Assembly (NCBI GenBank): GCA_964017065.1
Contig: OZ024787.1
Span: 2,430,482-2,494,481, forward strand
Reading direction: 5' to 3'
From: Haliclona indistincta
Lineage: Eukaryota > Porifera > Demospongiae > Haplosclerida > Chalinidae
Length of the DNA: 64,000 bases
Part shown: piece after piece, positions 20,301 to 30,021 of the stretch
Layout: each line of letters begins with the position of its first letter
Numbering within the stretch: position 1 is the stretch's first letter
Notes under the pieces: model-generated
What the model saw: the letters and a program-made list of their open reading frames with translations, nothing else
Told to the model about the DNA's origin: nothing
Databases searched by the model: none
Made by a program: the position numbers and the translations under genes

Positions 20301-22888
20301 TCACAGGAGCTGACTCAATCAATGATGCACTAAATCTTCAGAAGGAACTCCAAACCTTGTTTGCTCGTGCAGGTTTCCACCTGCGAAAGTGGAACACGAG
20401 TGAGTCAGCTGTGTTGAAGCAGATTCCAGCAGAACTAAGAGATGCATCAGCTACTCAAGAAATACGTGAAGCAGATGTATTCACCAGGACTCTGGGGATT
20501 GAATGGAGCGCCAGTGAAGACTACTTCAGATTGACAGTCGGTGAAGCTCCATCCTCTGACTCACTCACCAAACGCAAGCTTGTATCTGAAATCGCAAAGA
20601 TCTTTGACGTTCTTGGTTGGTTCGCTCCCTGCATTGTTTCCATGAAGATTCTGCTGCAAAGAGTATGGGAGAGGAAGACAGAGTGGGATGATTTAGTTCC
20701 ATTTGATATCAAGGAGGCCTGGGAACAGTGGAGGTCAGAGCTTGATACACTGAGCACAGTTCGTCTCTCTCGCTGTTACTATCTTAAATCAAGTAAGATT
20801 GTAGACACTCAATTACATGGGTTCTCTGATGCGTCAGAAGATGCATACGCTGGAGTTGTCTACCTCAGATCAGTTGATGAATCTAACCACGTCCACATAT
20901 CTCTTGTCACCTCTAAGACCAAAGTGTCTCCAATCAAGCGTTTGTCAATTCCAAGATTAGAGCTCTGTGGTGCTAACTTGTTGGCTGATATCCTGAATCA
21001 TGTGAGTAAGGTTCTTGGCATTCCAATTGATCACATTCACGCCTGGACCGATAGTACTATTGTTTTGAGCTGGCTGGAAGGGAACCCACGACGTTTCAAG
21101 ACCTATGTTGGAAACCGAGTCTCTCGGATCATCGATGTCGTTCCGCCAACTAGATGGAAGCACGTCACAGGAATAGAGAATCCAGCTGACTGCGCCTCCC
21201 GAGGTGTGCTCCCCTCCCAACTAGTGGACCACAACCTATGGTGGTCTGGTCCCGAGTGGTTGCGACTAGATGCACAGCATTGGCCGAAGTCTCCTGGACT
21301 CCTTCACTCTCAAGAAGCTGATGAAGTCTATATACCAGTTCCATCACATGTTGCGGTCATTCAAGTGGATCCAGCTATCCCTATCGATCGTTTCTCCTCT
21401 TTCTCTAAGCTCGTTCGAGTGACTGCTTGGATCAATCGCTTCATCTTCAATTGTCGAGCTCGTTGTGAGGTATCAACAGTCACGACAAATTCGTCTCATT
21501 ATCTATCTCTTACTGAGTTGAAGAGTGCTGAACGATATTGGATTTCATTCATCCAGAAAGAAACATTCTCTCAAGAGATTATCTCTCTGAAGTCTGGCAA
21601 GCGTGTCTTGAGATCCAGTTCACTGAAACTCCTCAACCCCTTCTTAGACGACCACGGTCTACTGCGTGTTGGTGGCAGAGAGCAACATTCCGCGAGATCA
21701 TATGATGTCAAGCATCCTCTGATTGTCCATTCTCGTCATCATCTGGTAAGACTCTTGATTATCTCTGAACATGTTCGTCTCCTGCATGCAGGACCAACTT
21801 TGTTGTCTGCATCTCTCTCAGCTAGATATCACATTGTTAGAGGACGCAGTGTCATCCGTTCTGTTACCAGGAACTGTGTCATCTGCAGACGCAAGTCAGC
21901 TAGACCACTGCCACCGCTAATGGGACAACTACCCTCAGCTCGCGTGACACCTGACATTGTCTTCAGTAATGTAGGTGTTGACTACGCTGGTCCTGTGCTA
22001 ATCAAGCTGGGAGCTGTACGCCGTCCAACTGTTATTAAAGCTTACATAGCTGTGTTCGTCTCTCTTTCAGTCAAAGCAGTACACCTTGAGCTCGTATCTA
22101 ACCTGTCCACTGAAGCATTCCTCGCCTGTCTGAGACGATTTGTATCTCGACGCGGCAAGCCATCTACTATATGGAGCGACCATGGCACCAATTTCGTGGG
22201 AGCAAACCGACAACTCAAGGATTTGTATGCGTTTCTTCGTCAACATGAGACTGAACAATCAATAGCATCATTTTGTGGAACTGAAGGAATCGACTGGAGC
22301 TTCATTCCCGAGAAGGCCCCACACTTTGGTGGATTGTGGGAAGCAGCTGTAAAGAGTACCAAGCGACACCTTTCGAGGATCCTTGGCGAAACGAGACTCT
22401 CTTTCGAGGAGTTGTCTACAGTGTTGACTCAGGTTGAGGCCTGCTTGAACAGCCGCCCTCTCACTCCACTACCTAGTGAGGAAGAGATAAGTGTGCTTAC
22501 TCCTGGTCACTTTCTCATCGGAAAGCCTCTGCAAGCCATTCCTAATCCTCCATCCTCGTCTCACTCGATCACCACTCTGCGTCGTTGGGAACTATGTCAA
22601 CAATTAGTTCAACATTTCTGGAAACGATGGTCCAGTGAATACCTGACCACATTGCAGAAACTCCAGAAGTGGCATTCCACCCATCGCAATATCATGCTAG
22701 GAGACATCGTTATTATTCGTGATGATGTTCTCGTTCCTGGTCAATGGCCCTTGGCTAGAATTACCAAGACCTACCCGGGAGATGATGGAGTAGTGCGAGC
22801 AGTGACCGTGCAGACCGCTAGGGGAACTTACAACCGTCCAGTGCACAAGCTCGTACTGATTCTACCTCAAGACGGAACTGAACTCTAA
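17357..22888 (+). CDS. BEL/Pao Gag-Pol polyprotein
   Basis: One frame of 1843 codons. In order: a coiled-coil-like, Lys/Glu-rich N-terminus; a gag-like DUF1759 segment around residues 235-330 (PRFNGNALSWRSFW); CCHC and related zinc knuckles at about 475-510; a retropepsin-like aspartic protease with LLDSGSS at about 562; a Pao-type reverse transcriptase at about 850-1010 with the catalytic YVDD at about 977; RNase H from about 1150 (HGFSDASEDAYAG); an H2C2 integrase zinc finger at about 1455-1515; an integrase core at about 1540-1665 (VDYAGP, SDHGTNF, EAAVKS); and a DUF5641-like C-terminus. It encodes the proteins for particle assembly, reverse transcription and integration. No internal stop or frameshift is present, so it may be autonomous and active. 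Confidence 0.95.
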   Translation: MPKKSKKQPAEEDIALTSARRRRGVTRSSVTRLIAKFEELENNAALDSAPKLEVARQIKTRLSMLDADFRTQHLDVVDLVESEDVLAKEQAVLDEHDDRVTELASSIQCLLNGLTSSALSPKCSLGPASGRSVASRRLRQIQDRLSAVGDNLSTPSQDYEIRQIEEEIADIKLELRSVSSDLATLNLPEDDDLFEIEKQIRSVIYAHSLSAKKTLAGMRSATPTLAASSSGVKLPKIDVPRFNGNALSWRSFWEQFNVTIHSRTTLTDTEKMTYLQSSIKDSPAKSIIDGLSQSGDNYIEAIETLKARYDRPRLVHQAHVRSIVEAPGLKDGNGRELRRLHDTVQQHLRALKAMDCEPSGQFVTSLLELKLDENTMFEWQRSSQERSEVPHYSELLKFIDVRAQASEAKAPIVPVKHFVKQEHKKPASPVKPVHVATPSELCIACKTTKHPLHHCSTFRALPHNDMVSLLKANNLCLNCFKSGHFVRQCPSLHRCRRCQGPHHTLLHIESNGGNTVPEPPPPPPVNNAPSHVATDLKTDSLLMTCRVIVKSPSGLTTEARGLLDSGSSVSFITERLAQRLHLSRSRQSAQISGVAGLSHHSPSQSVASLSVSSAYSHSKEIPVTAIVVPRITCDLPTHRVSIQPNWKHLSGLQLSDPTFGKPDRIDLLLGVDVFCEAMKHGRRRGTQGSPTAFETTFGWVLAGSHVPQVIPSHHAISLHTSALSGDDLLRKFWEIEERINNSTIMSAEESCVVKHFQENHTRTADGKFVVPLPIKQDAGVLGESRSTAVRRFLSLERSLHFKGQFGQFAEVIQEYFDMGHAERVPSSSMHLSAEKTFYLPMHAVRKSSSTTTKIRAVFDASAKTSSGISLNDLLLVGPTVHSTLIDVLLRFRTHRVALMTDVSRMYRAVLLPESDRDLHRFVWRKTTSEPLQDYRMTRVTFGVSSSSFTANMCVKQNAIDLASEFPLASKAVHHSFYVDDGLTGADSINDALNLQKELQTLFARAGFHLRKWNTSESAVLKQIPAELRDASATQEIREADVFTRTLGIEWSASEDYFRLTVGEAPSSDSLTKRKLVSEIAKIFDVLGWFAPCIVSMKILLQRVWERKTEWDDLVPFDIKEAWEQWRSELDTLSTVRLSRCYYLKSSKIVDTQLHGFSDASEDAYAGVVYLRSVDESNHVHISLVTSKTKVSPIKRLSIPRLELCGANLLADILNHVSKVLGIPIDHIHAWTDSTIVLSWLEGNPRRFKTYVGNRVSRIIDVVPPTRWKHVTGIENPADCASRGVLPSQLVDHNLWWSGPEWLRLDAQHWPKSPGLLHSQEADEVYIPVPSHVAVIQVDPAIPIDRFSSFSKLVRVTAWINRFIFNCRARCEVSTVTTNSSHYLSLTELKSAERYWISFIQKETFSQEIISLKSGKRVLRSSSLKLLNPFLDDHGLLRVGGREQHSARSYDVKHPLIVHSRHHLVRLLIISEHVRLLHAGPTLLSASLSARYHIVRGRSVIRSVTRNCVICRRKSARPLPPLMGQLPSARVTPDIVFSNVGVDYAGPVLIKLGAVRRPTVIKAYIAVFVSLSVKAVHLELVSNLSTEAFLACLRRFVSRRGKPSTIWSDHGTNFVGANRQLKDLYAFLRQHETEQSIASFCGTEGIDWSFIPEKAPHFGGLWEAAVKSTKRHLSRILGETRLSFEELSTVLTQVEACLNSRPLTPLPSEEEISVLTPGHFLIGKPLQAIPNPPSSSHSITTLRRWELCQQLVQHFWKRWSSEYLTTLQKLQKWHSTHRNIMLGDIVIIRDDVLVPGQWPLARITKTYPGDDGVVRAVTVQTARGTYNRPVHKLVLILPQDGTEL

Positions 22889-22989
22889 TTATTGTTTTGA
22901 CTTTTTGTTTGTCGCGGCCCTTTGGCGCTGCCACTCTATGTTGTAGTATTATTGTAAGACCTAAATACTGTCGGTCTTGGCCGGCGGTA

Positions 22990-23119
22990 TGTCTGCGCAT
23001 GTTCTATTGTTTTGTTTATTCATTGTTCGCACGTGTTGTTGTTAATAATCAGTTTTTTGTTGTTGGTCGTTCACGAGAGAGAGTGTGAATCCTCTGCGAT
23101 CGCGGCGAGAGCACATACA
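22990..23119 (+). repeat. 3' LTR of BEL/Pao element
   Basis: 130 bp, identical to the 5' LTR, followed by the AGAAT target duplication. After removal of the element and one duplication, the flanks (cttaagaat and atacgatcacaatgc) join to match 7790-7825. Confidence 0.9.
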
Positions 23120-23183
23120 AGAATATACGATCACAATGCATAGTAGCAGCTATTTATAGAAATACTAACACACTGTAGCTATT

Positions 23184-24040
23184 GTGACCAGCACAATGCT
23201 GTTCTATCTACTGCTGGCTGGTGGTGTAGTGAGTGGGTTCACTCCAGTCACCTATCCCACTGAGTGTGGTCAGTATGACCCACTGCAGGATCAACACTTG
23301 ATGGAGACTCTCAATCAGGTCAAGCAGCAGCTGGATGCCAACTTCCAAGAAACAGATCTTGCGAAGACATTTAACAGCTACTACCAGGCTACTACCAGGC
23401 CCAATGGCTCACTAGTGCAGGTCTACTGTGACATGGAGGGAGATTGGCAACTCTCGTCCAACAAACAGGTTGGACAAAAGTTCTCAATCTCAACGCATCA
23501 CAGCCTGGTGCTACCTGCCCTCAGGGACTGGTCAAGAATGAGTTTGTCTTTGCAGAGTGACCACTTCAGGTTGCACAGGTTTTACTTTCTCTGCACTTGG
23601 TGTTAGTTATACACGAGTGTGTGGCCGAGTACGAGGACACCAGTCATGTGGAACAAATGCGTTTGGTCCTTACTTACACAATAATTCACTCACTCTTAGT
23701 GATGGCTATGTTGATGGAGTGTCCATCACATATGGAACAGCAACACCTAACATATCTGGACTTATGCTGCCGGAACATCACTTGAAACAAACCAATTCCA
23801 GAATACAGATGTCCGTGCAGCACTGGTAATACTGTGTCGGCTTCTCCTTACGTTGGCAATGACTAATACTGTGAGACTGGTAACAGAACTGCTCTACTAC
23901 TCTGTCATTAGTTCCAGATGATCCACTGTGGGATGGACAGCAATGTCCTGGTGAGGAGGCTCCCTGCTGTACTCACCCCAACATGCCATGGTTCAACAAG
24001 ACACTCAGTGAGACCACCACTGAAGAAATCAAGATCAGAA
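23184..24040 (+). pseudogene. Fibrinogen-like copy 10 (degenerate type B)
   Basis: The leader MLFYLLLAGGVVSGFTPVTYP is followed by CGQYDPLQDQHLMETL, then an eroded middle with frameshifts and the same gattggcaactctcgtccaa insertion as copy 6. RVCGRVRGHQ, YVDGVSITYG, WDGQQCPGEEAPCC and FNKTLSETTTEE are still legible in different frames. It is the sister of copy 6. The BEL/Pao element sits about 65 bp upstream of the leader, separating it from its original upstream block. Confidence 0.85.
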
Positions 24041-24820
24041 TATGTACTCATCATCATTTCGAAGGAGAAACGTATTTGTCTACTGAACACCATTGTATAC
24101 TCTTTGTAGATGCATGTACATGTAGATTCCGAGAGCTAATTTTTGTAGATTGAGAAATAATAGCTACATTGTACGTATAAAAGAGCATGTGAACATCCAA
24201 CACGACCACAAAGACAGTTTACAGTCCACATTTATTATTACATGTACAGTGCAACCTCGACTTTCTGAACAGCTCAGGTCACACAAAAATATATTTGTTC
24301 GTATAAAGAAAAAACATGTGGATAACGATGATTATGATCGTTTTGCACTCTCAGTCCCCATGTAGCTATCCACGCTTAGGCTCGCCCACATCGTCATAGT
24401 TACCGAGATAGTAACATACCAGGCTGTCCTATATGAATAGTCTTATGGCAGCAATCGTGGCAGCAATCAAAGGTGCCGACCGTCAGCTCTTGAAACACAG
24501 ATGCTTTCAAATTTTTGTCCCGTAACACATATTTACATCATGTTAATATCCAGAGTACATACACAGCATATTATATTTAAGCATGATGCATGTATACTGT
24601 AGCTATGTCAGGACCAGATGATTGAGGATGTTATTCGAACAAGCAACTTTTGCCAATTTATGAAAAAAGCATGCCTAAACAGATAAGCAGATGAGCAGCT
24701 GCCAGCAACAATCATGTTGACTTCCTGATAAATAATAATTAGTCACTGTGTTGTACAGCAAGACAGAGTTGCTATAAACATTACAACCGACATAAACTAT
24801 TTATTATACTGTGAAAAAGC
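24041..24820. other. Intergenic, copy 10 to copy 11
   Basis: No gene is seen. The first 400 bp are paralogous to 9440-9840. The rest is the type A upstream region, with TATAAA at 24773-24778. Confidence 0.5.
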
Positions 24821-25795
24821 ATGGCTACGTGTTTACTGGTTCTACTGTTGGCTCATGTAGTGAGTGGGTTCACTCCAGTCATCTACAATCCCCAGAGCAC
24901 ACCTGAATGTGGTCATGGTAACACTCTACAAGATGACCAGTTGATGGAAGCACTCAGCAAGATCCATCAGGAGCTAGGTCCTCCAGGATGCTACCATGTT
25001 CAAAACAGATCTTGTCAGGAGATTTTTAACTGCTTTCTATCAGCTCCCTCAGGCTACTACCAGATACGTGTTCCCAATGGCTCACTAGTGCAGGTCTACT
25101 GTGACATGGAGGGGACCAACTGTGGAGCAGAGGGAGGCTGGACAAGAGTGGCCTATGTCAACATGTCACAGTCTGGTGCCACCTGCCCTCAGGGACTGAC
25201 ACCGACAACCCTCTCAGGACTGACTCTCTGTGGCCGGAATGGGCCTGTAGGATGTCAGAGCACAGTGTTCTCCACACTAGGACTGAACTACTCTCAAGTG
25301 TGTGGACAGCTACGAGGCTATCAATATGGTTCACCAGATGCTCTTGATCCCTATTTGGCCAATACTTCACTAACAATTGACAGTGTATATGTTGATGGAG
25401 TATCCATCACATACGGTAGTGCTCCTCGCAAGCACATTTGGACGTATGCTAACGGAGTGAATCTTGTGCACCCAACACCACAATTTAATTGTCCCTGCAA
25501 TACTGGTAATGCTGTTGTTACTCCTCCATTTGTTGGTAGTGACTACTACTGTGAGACTGGTGACAATGATAAACAATGCTGTGATCACTCCACCCTTTTC
25601 TCTAACGACGCACTGTGGGATGGACAGCAATGTCCTGGTGAGGAGGCTCCCTGCTGTACTCATCCCAACATGCCATGGTTCAACAAGACACTCAGTGAGA
25701 CCACCACTGATGATATTGAACTGAGAGTGTGTGGAGATCAACCCACTACCAATGAAGACATTCCTCTTCAAGTGATTGAACTGTTTGTACGCTAA
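24821..25795 (+). CDS. Fibrinogen-like secreted protein, copy 11 (type A, intact)
   Basis: An intronless frame of 324 codons: signal peptide 1-16, fibrinogen-like half with VQVYCDMEGTNCGAEGGW (one Gly to Ala change), and the C-terminal module through ELFVR. Its variable segments, LDPYLANTSLTIDS and HPTPQFNCPCNTGNAVVTPP, are shared almost exactly with copies 13 and 19. The A-type 3' flank contains a poly(A) signal at about 25819 (aataaa), only about 25 bp after the stop. It is probably secreted; partner and function unknown. Confidence 0.85.
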   Translation: MATCLLVLLLAHVVSGFTPVIYNPQSTPECGHGNTLQDDQLMEALSKIHQELGPPGCYHVQNRSCQEIFNCFLSAPSGYYQIRVPNGSLVQVYCDMEGTNCGAEGGWTRVAYVNMSQSGATCPQGLTPTTLSGLTLCGRNGPVGCQSTVFSTLGLNYSQVCGQLRGYQYGSPDALDPYLANTSLTIDSVYVDGVSITYGSAPRKHIWTYANGVNLVHPTPQFNCPCNTGNAVVTPPFVGSDYYCETGDNDKQCCDHSTLFSNDALWDGQQCPGEEAPCCTHPNMPWFNKTLSETTTDDIELRVCGDQPTTNEDIPLQVIELFVR

Positions 25796-26749
25796 TTTAA
25801 ATGCACTTAACATTTTTTAATAAAGCGCCATAAAGTGTAAGTCGTTGTAAACAACAGTTTTATTGATCGAATCGGCATGTTCTCGATTTAGAAAAAACCA
25901 TACATACATTCCTTGTGACGTGGGTGGTTGTTATCATTGAGTGGCGGCACATTTGAGCACATTTGAGTGGTAGACAAGGAGAACCATCAAGTCTCCTGAA
26001 AGGTCGGAAAAGCAAAAACTTACCTTGAACTGACTGAGCTATTTGTCTACTGAGCAACATTATTTCAGCTCTTGAAACACAGATGCTTTCAAATTTTTGT
26101 CCCGTAACACATATTTACATCATGTTAGTATCAAGAGTACATACACAGCATATATTTATTATACTTTAAACATGATACATGCACACTGTAGCTATGTGAG
26201 GACCATGATTGGTGTTGTTATTCGAACAAGCAACTGTTGCCAATTCATGAAAGAACATGGCTTTAAGGTAAACAGATGAGCAGCTGCCAGCAACAATCAT
26301 GTAAAATTCCAGGTAAATAAGTATTAGTTATTGCCCTCACACGAGGGCAATAACCGACATTAATGACCGCGGGAAATTCGTTTGCCCGAGTTACGGTCAA
26401 GGGCGCAGCCCGAGACTGTACAAGGGCAATCGACTTTCCCGAGGTCATTAATGTCGGTTATTGCCCGAGTTGTGTAGGGCAATAAATGATTTATTACATA
26501 GTTCATCTCTGTGAGCGCAATAACATCGCGAATTTTTCAAACTCGCAAAGACGCAACGGTCTGTTGCTATAGAAGACGCTACGCGCAGTCAATAACCTAC
26601 ATTAATGCCCTCGAATAGAGCAATCTGATTGGTGAAAGATGACGTACTTTGTAATAATAATTAGTCGCTGTGTCATACAGCAAGACAGAGTTGCTATAAA
26701 CATTGCAACCGACATAAACTATTTATTATACTGTGAAAATACATGTAGC
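25796..26749. other. Intergenic, copy 11 to copy 12
   Basis: It holds the A-type 3' flank (gtcgttgtaaacaacagttt block, which recurs after copies 12, 13, 17 and 19), the common upstream block, and a roughly 340-bp inserted hairpin-rich segment between the ggtaaata and ataattagtcgctgtg strings of the copy 12 promoter. No gene is seen. Confidence 0.5.
26312..26655. mobile_element. Foldback insertion in the copy 12 promoter
   Basis: Long inverted arms (attgccctcacacgagggca, gacattaatgacc and their complements at 26430-26490) form a large hairpin. In copies 11, 13 and 19 the flanking strings ggtaaataa and taattagtcgctg are adjacent, so this segment is an insertion about 40-380 bp upstream of the copy 12 TATA box. 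No ORF is present. Exact ends are approximate. Confidence 0.5.
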
Positions 26750-27631
26750 ATGGCTATGAAAATAATCTGTTTACTGGTTCTACTGTTGGCTCATCTAGTG
26801 AGTGGGTTCACTCCAGTCATCTACAATCCCCAGGCCACACCTGAATGTGGTCAGGGTAACCCTCTACAAGATGACCAGTTGATGGAAGCACTCAGCAAGA
26901 TCCATCAGGAGCTAGGTCCTCCAGGATGCAATCCTCCTCAAAACAGATCTTGTCAGGAGATTTTCTACTGCTTCCCATCAGCTCCCTCAGGCTACTACCA
27001 GATACGTGTTCCCAATGGCTCACTAGTGCAGGTCTACTGTGACATGGAGGGAACCAACTGTGGAAGAGAGGGAGGCTGGACGAGAGTGGCCTATGTCAAC
27101 ATGTCACAGTCTGGTGCCACCTGCCCTCAGGGACTGACACCGACAACCCTCTCAGGACAGACTCTCTGTGGCCGGAATGGGCCTGTAGGATGTCAGAGCA
27201 CAGTGTTCTCCACACTAGGACTGAACTACTCTCAAGTGTGTGGACAGCTACGAGGCTATCAATATGGTTCACCAGATGCTTTTGATCCCTATTTAGACAA
27301 TCCTTCACTAACAATTGACGATGTATATGTTGATGGAGCATCCATCACATACAGTAGTGCTCCTCGCAAGCACATTTGGACGTACGCTAATGGATTGAAT
27401 CTTATGTGGACAAGAGATCTCCGAAGTATTTGTCCCTGTAGCGATGGTAATTCACATGATTTGCCTCCATTTGTTGGTAGTGACTACTACTGTGAGACTG
27501 GTGACAATGGGTACACTTGCTGTGCTACAATCTACTCTAACGACGCACTGTGGGATGGACAGCAATGTCCTGGTGAGGAGGCTCCCTGCTGTACTCACCC
27601 CAACATGCCGTGGTTATTATTTGAGTGGTAG
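26750..27631 (+). pseudogene. Fibrinogen-like copy 12 (type A, 3' end lost)
   Basis: It opens with MAMKIICLLVLLLAHLVSG like copy 19. The reading frame runs intact through WDGQQCPGEEAPCCTHPNMPW, then passes directly into LLFEW and a stop. The bases after the Trp codon match the array's A-type 3' flank (tgagtggtagacaaggagaa), so a deletion fused coding sequence to sequence that normally lies about 180 bp after the stop. The product would lack FNKTLSETT...ELFVR. An in-frame upstream ATG exists at 26639, but the conserved leader favours 26750. It might still be expressed as a truncated form. Confidence 0.75.
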
Positions 27632-29033
27632 ACAAGGAGAACCACCAAGTCTCCTGAAAGGTCCACTTTTCCAGGCTGCTATATGGTAAAATTGAAGCAA
27701 GTTGGTTGTTTTTTTTTCTTTTTGAATAGCAATACACGTTTGTTTACCTCGCACGAGGAGATAATGAATTGGACAAATTTTGCACTGCTAGCAAAGAAAC
27801 CGCCCTCTTCCTAGGGCTGGCTACGGCCTTGAGTGGGGCTCACTCAGGCTCAACCTAAAGCATTCTGATAAGTGCATTCCATCTGGTCAGACAAAATGTG
27901 TTCACACTACATGTGGCTGCCAACAAATACATGATCAGCATCAACGAAGTAATAATTACTATTAATACACAAAGCATACCAATCAGCGCTACAAAATCAT
28001 TGTCTACTGATCTACTGCTAGTTACATGTATTGTCTAGAGCAAGCAATTAGCTTGTTTGTAGAGTTATACTAGCTATTAATCATTACTGATCATTTTAAT
28101 AAAGTTTAAAGTATATGCGTGGGCGGAATCAAAGGCACTGCGCTTCCTGTGAATCACGTATTTCGTGAACCCAGCCCACCGTACAATATCAGCGTTATAT
28201 TGAACGTGCTTTAATTCCCATAAAGCACGCGCCAAGCGGCTAAAGGAATTCACTCGGTTATAGCGTTACAGCCAGCCGCGGCATATACTTTAAACCACTT
28301 AATATAGGTAAGTCGTGCTCTATGTGATTTATGGCACTCGGGCTGTGGTCTCGTGCCATAAATCACGTAGAGCACTCCTTACCTACATTAAGAAATACAT
28401 AATACTGCAGTTTCATAGGGTCAGGGTACTTTTTCGCCAACTGGCTTTCAGAATTGCCAAAATTATTTCAAATTCAATGTCAGTTTTCAGAATCCCCTCC
28501 TTTTGTTGTTCATCAGTTGAAATCTATATTGTGCTATACCCATCTGTGCATTCGTAACTTCAAAACAAATGAAGGAATGCTGGTGAATTAGCTAATAGCT
28601 TTAAACTTCCTCCAGTTGTGTCGACAAACACTAACGGCAAACAGGTTGTGCAACAGCTCAATGGCAGCAATCATGGCAGCAGTCAAAGGTGCCGACCGTC
28701 AGCTCTTGAAACACAGATGCTTTCAAATTTTTGTCCCGTAACACACGTTTACATCATGTTAGTATCCAGAGTACATACACAGCATATTATACTCTAAGCA
28801 TGATACATGTACACTGAAGCTATGTCACGACCAGATGATTGAGGATGTTACTCGAACAAGCAACTGTTGCCAATTCATGAAAAAAACATGGCTTTAAGGC
28901 AAACGGATGAGCAGCTGCAGCAACAATCATGTAAATTCCAGGTAAATAATAATTAGTCGCTGTGTCGTACAGCAAGACAGAGTTGCTATAACATTGCAAC
29001 CGGCATAGACTACTTATATACTGTGAAAATAGC
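27632..29033. other. Intergenic, copy 12 to copy 13
   Basis: No gene is seen. The A-type 3' flank block is followed by two foldback structures (28100-28297 and 28306-28384) and the type A upstream block from about 28690. An 80-codon ORF at 28315-28557 starts in a hairpin and is not credible. Confidence 0.5.
28102..28384. repeat. Two adjacent foldback repeats
   Basis: gtttaaagtatatgc at 28104-28118 pairs with gcatatactttaaac at 28281-28295. Immediately after, aggtaagtcgtgctctatgt (28306) pairs with the arm ending at 28384 around a gggctgtggtct loop. Both are non-coding inverted repeats typical of MITEs. Confidence 0.6.
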
Positions 29034-30021
29034 ATGGCTACGTGTTTACTGGTTCTACTGCTGGCTCATGTAGTGAGTGGGTTCACTCCAGTCATCTACA
29101 ATCCCCAGGCCACACCTGAATGTGGTCAGGGTAACCCTCTACAAGATGACCAGTTGATGGAAGCACTCAGCAAGATCCATCAGGAGCTAGGTCCTCCAGG
29201 ATGCAATCCTCCTCAAAACAGATCTTGTCAAGAGATTTTCTACTGCTTCCCATCAGCTCCCTCAGGCAAGTACCAGATACGTGTTCCCAATGGCTCACTA
29301 GTGCAGGTCTACTGTGACATGGAGGGAACCAACTGTGGAGGAGAGGGAGGCTGGACGAGAGTGGCCTATGTCAACATGTCACAGTCTGGTGCCACCTGCC
29401 CTCAGGGACTGACACAGGCAACCCTCTCAGGACTGTGGCCGGAATGGTGCAGGATGTCAGAGCACAGTGTTCTCCACACTAGGACTGAACTACTCTCAAG
29501 TGTGTGGACAACTACGAGGCTATCAATATGGTACACCAGATGCTTTTAATTCCTCTTTGGCCAATCCTTCACTAACAATTGACAGTGTATATGTTGATGG
29601 AGTATCCATCACATACGGTAGTGCTCCTCGCAAGCACATTTGGACGTATGCTAACGGAGTGAATCTTGTGCACCCAACACCACAATTTAATTGTCCCTGC
29701 AATACTGGTAATGCTGTTGCTCCTCCTCTATTTCTTGGTAGTGACTACTACTGTGAGACTGGTGACAATGATAAACAATGCTGTGGTTACTCCACCCTTT
29801 ACTCTAATGATACACTGTGGGATGGACAGCAATGTCCTGGTGAGGAGGCTCCCTGCTGTACTCACCCCAACATGCCATGGTTCAACAAGACACTCAGTGA
29901 AACCACCACTGAGGACATTGAACTGAGAGTGTGTGCAGATGAGCCTGTTACCAATGAAGACACTCCTCTTCAAGTGATTGAACTGTTTGTACGCTACTTC
30001 AAATGTACTTTACATTTTTAA
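29034..30021 (+). pseudogene. Fibrinogen-like copy 13 (type A, 8-bp deletion)
   Basis: The frame is normal through TLSG, then eight bases (in the TLCGRN coding block, near 29434) are missing, with a short ctg repeat at the junction. The frame shifts and stops at 29549. The original frame is recoverable from 29467 to the end. The usual stop codon TAA is TAC, so that frame reads on for seven residues to 30021. The upstream TATA box is also altered (TATAAC). Loss of function is therefore supported by several independent changes. Confidence 0.85.

Larger units (their letters stand above)
16687..23119 (+). mobile_element. Complete BEL/Pao LTR retrotransposon
   Basis: The 6.4-kb element is bounded by 130-bp direct repeats starting TGTCTGCG and ending CATACA (16687-16816 and 22990-23119), which are identical by eye. 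A 5-bp target duplication AGAAT flanks it (16682-16686 and 23120-23124). A primer-binding site follows the 5' LTR, and one uninterrupted gag-pol frame fills most of the interior. No clear polypurine tract is visible before the 3' LTR, which is unusual. Identical LTRs, an open frame and an intact target duplication indicate a very recent insertion. Confidence 0.93.

Noticed and set aside
25860..26060. Minus ORFs in the A-type 3' flank block (also 27537, 30010, 40399, 46512) as a possible repeated gene
   Set aside because: The frame differs between copies, with insertions and stops at varying places, as expected for non-coding duplicated flank.
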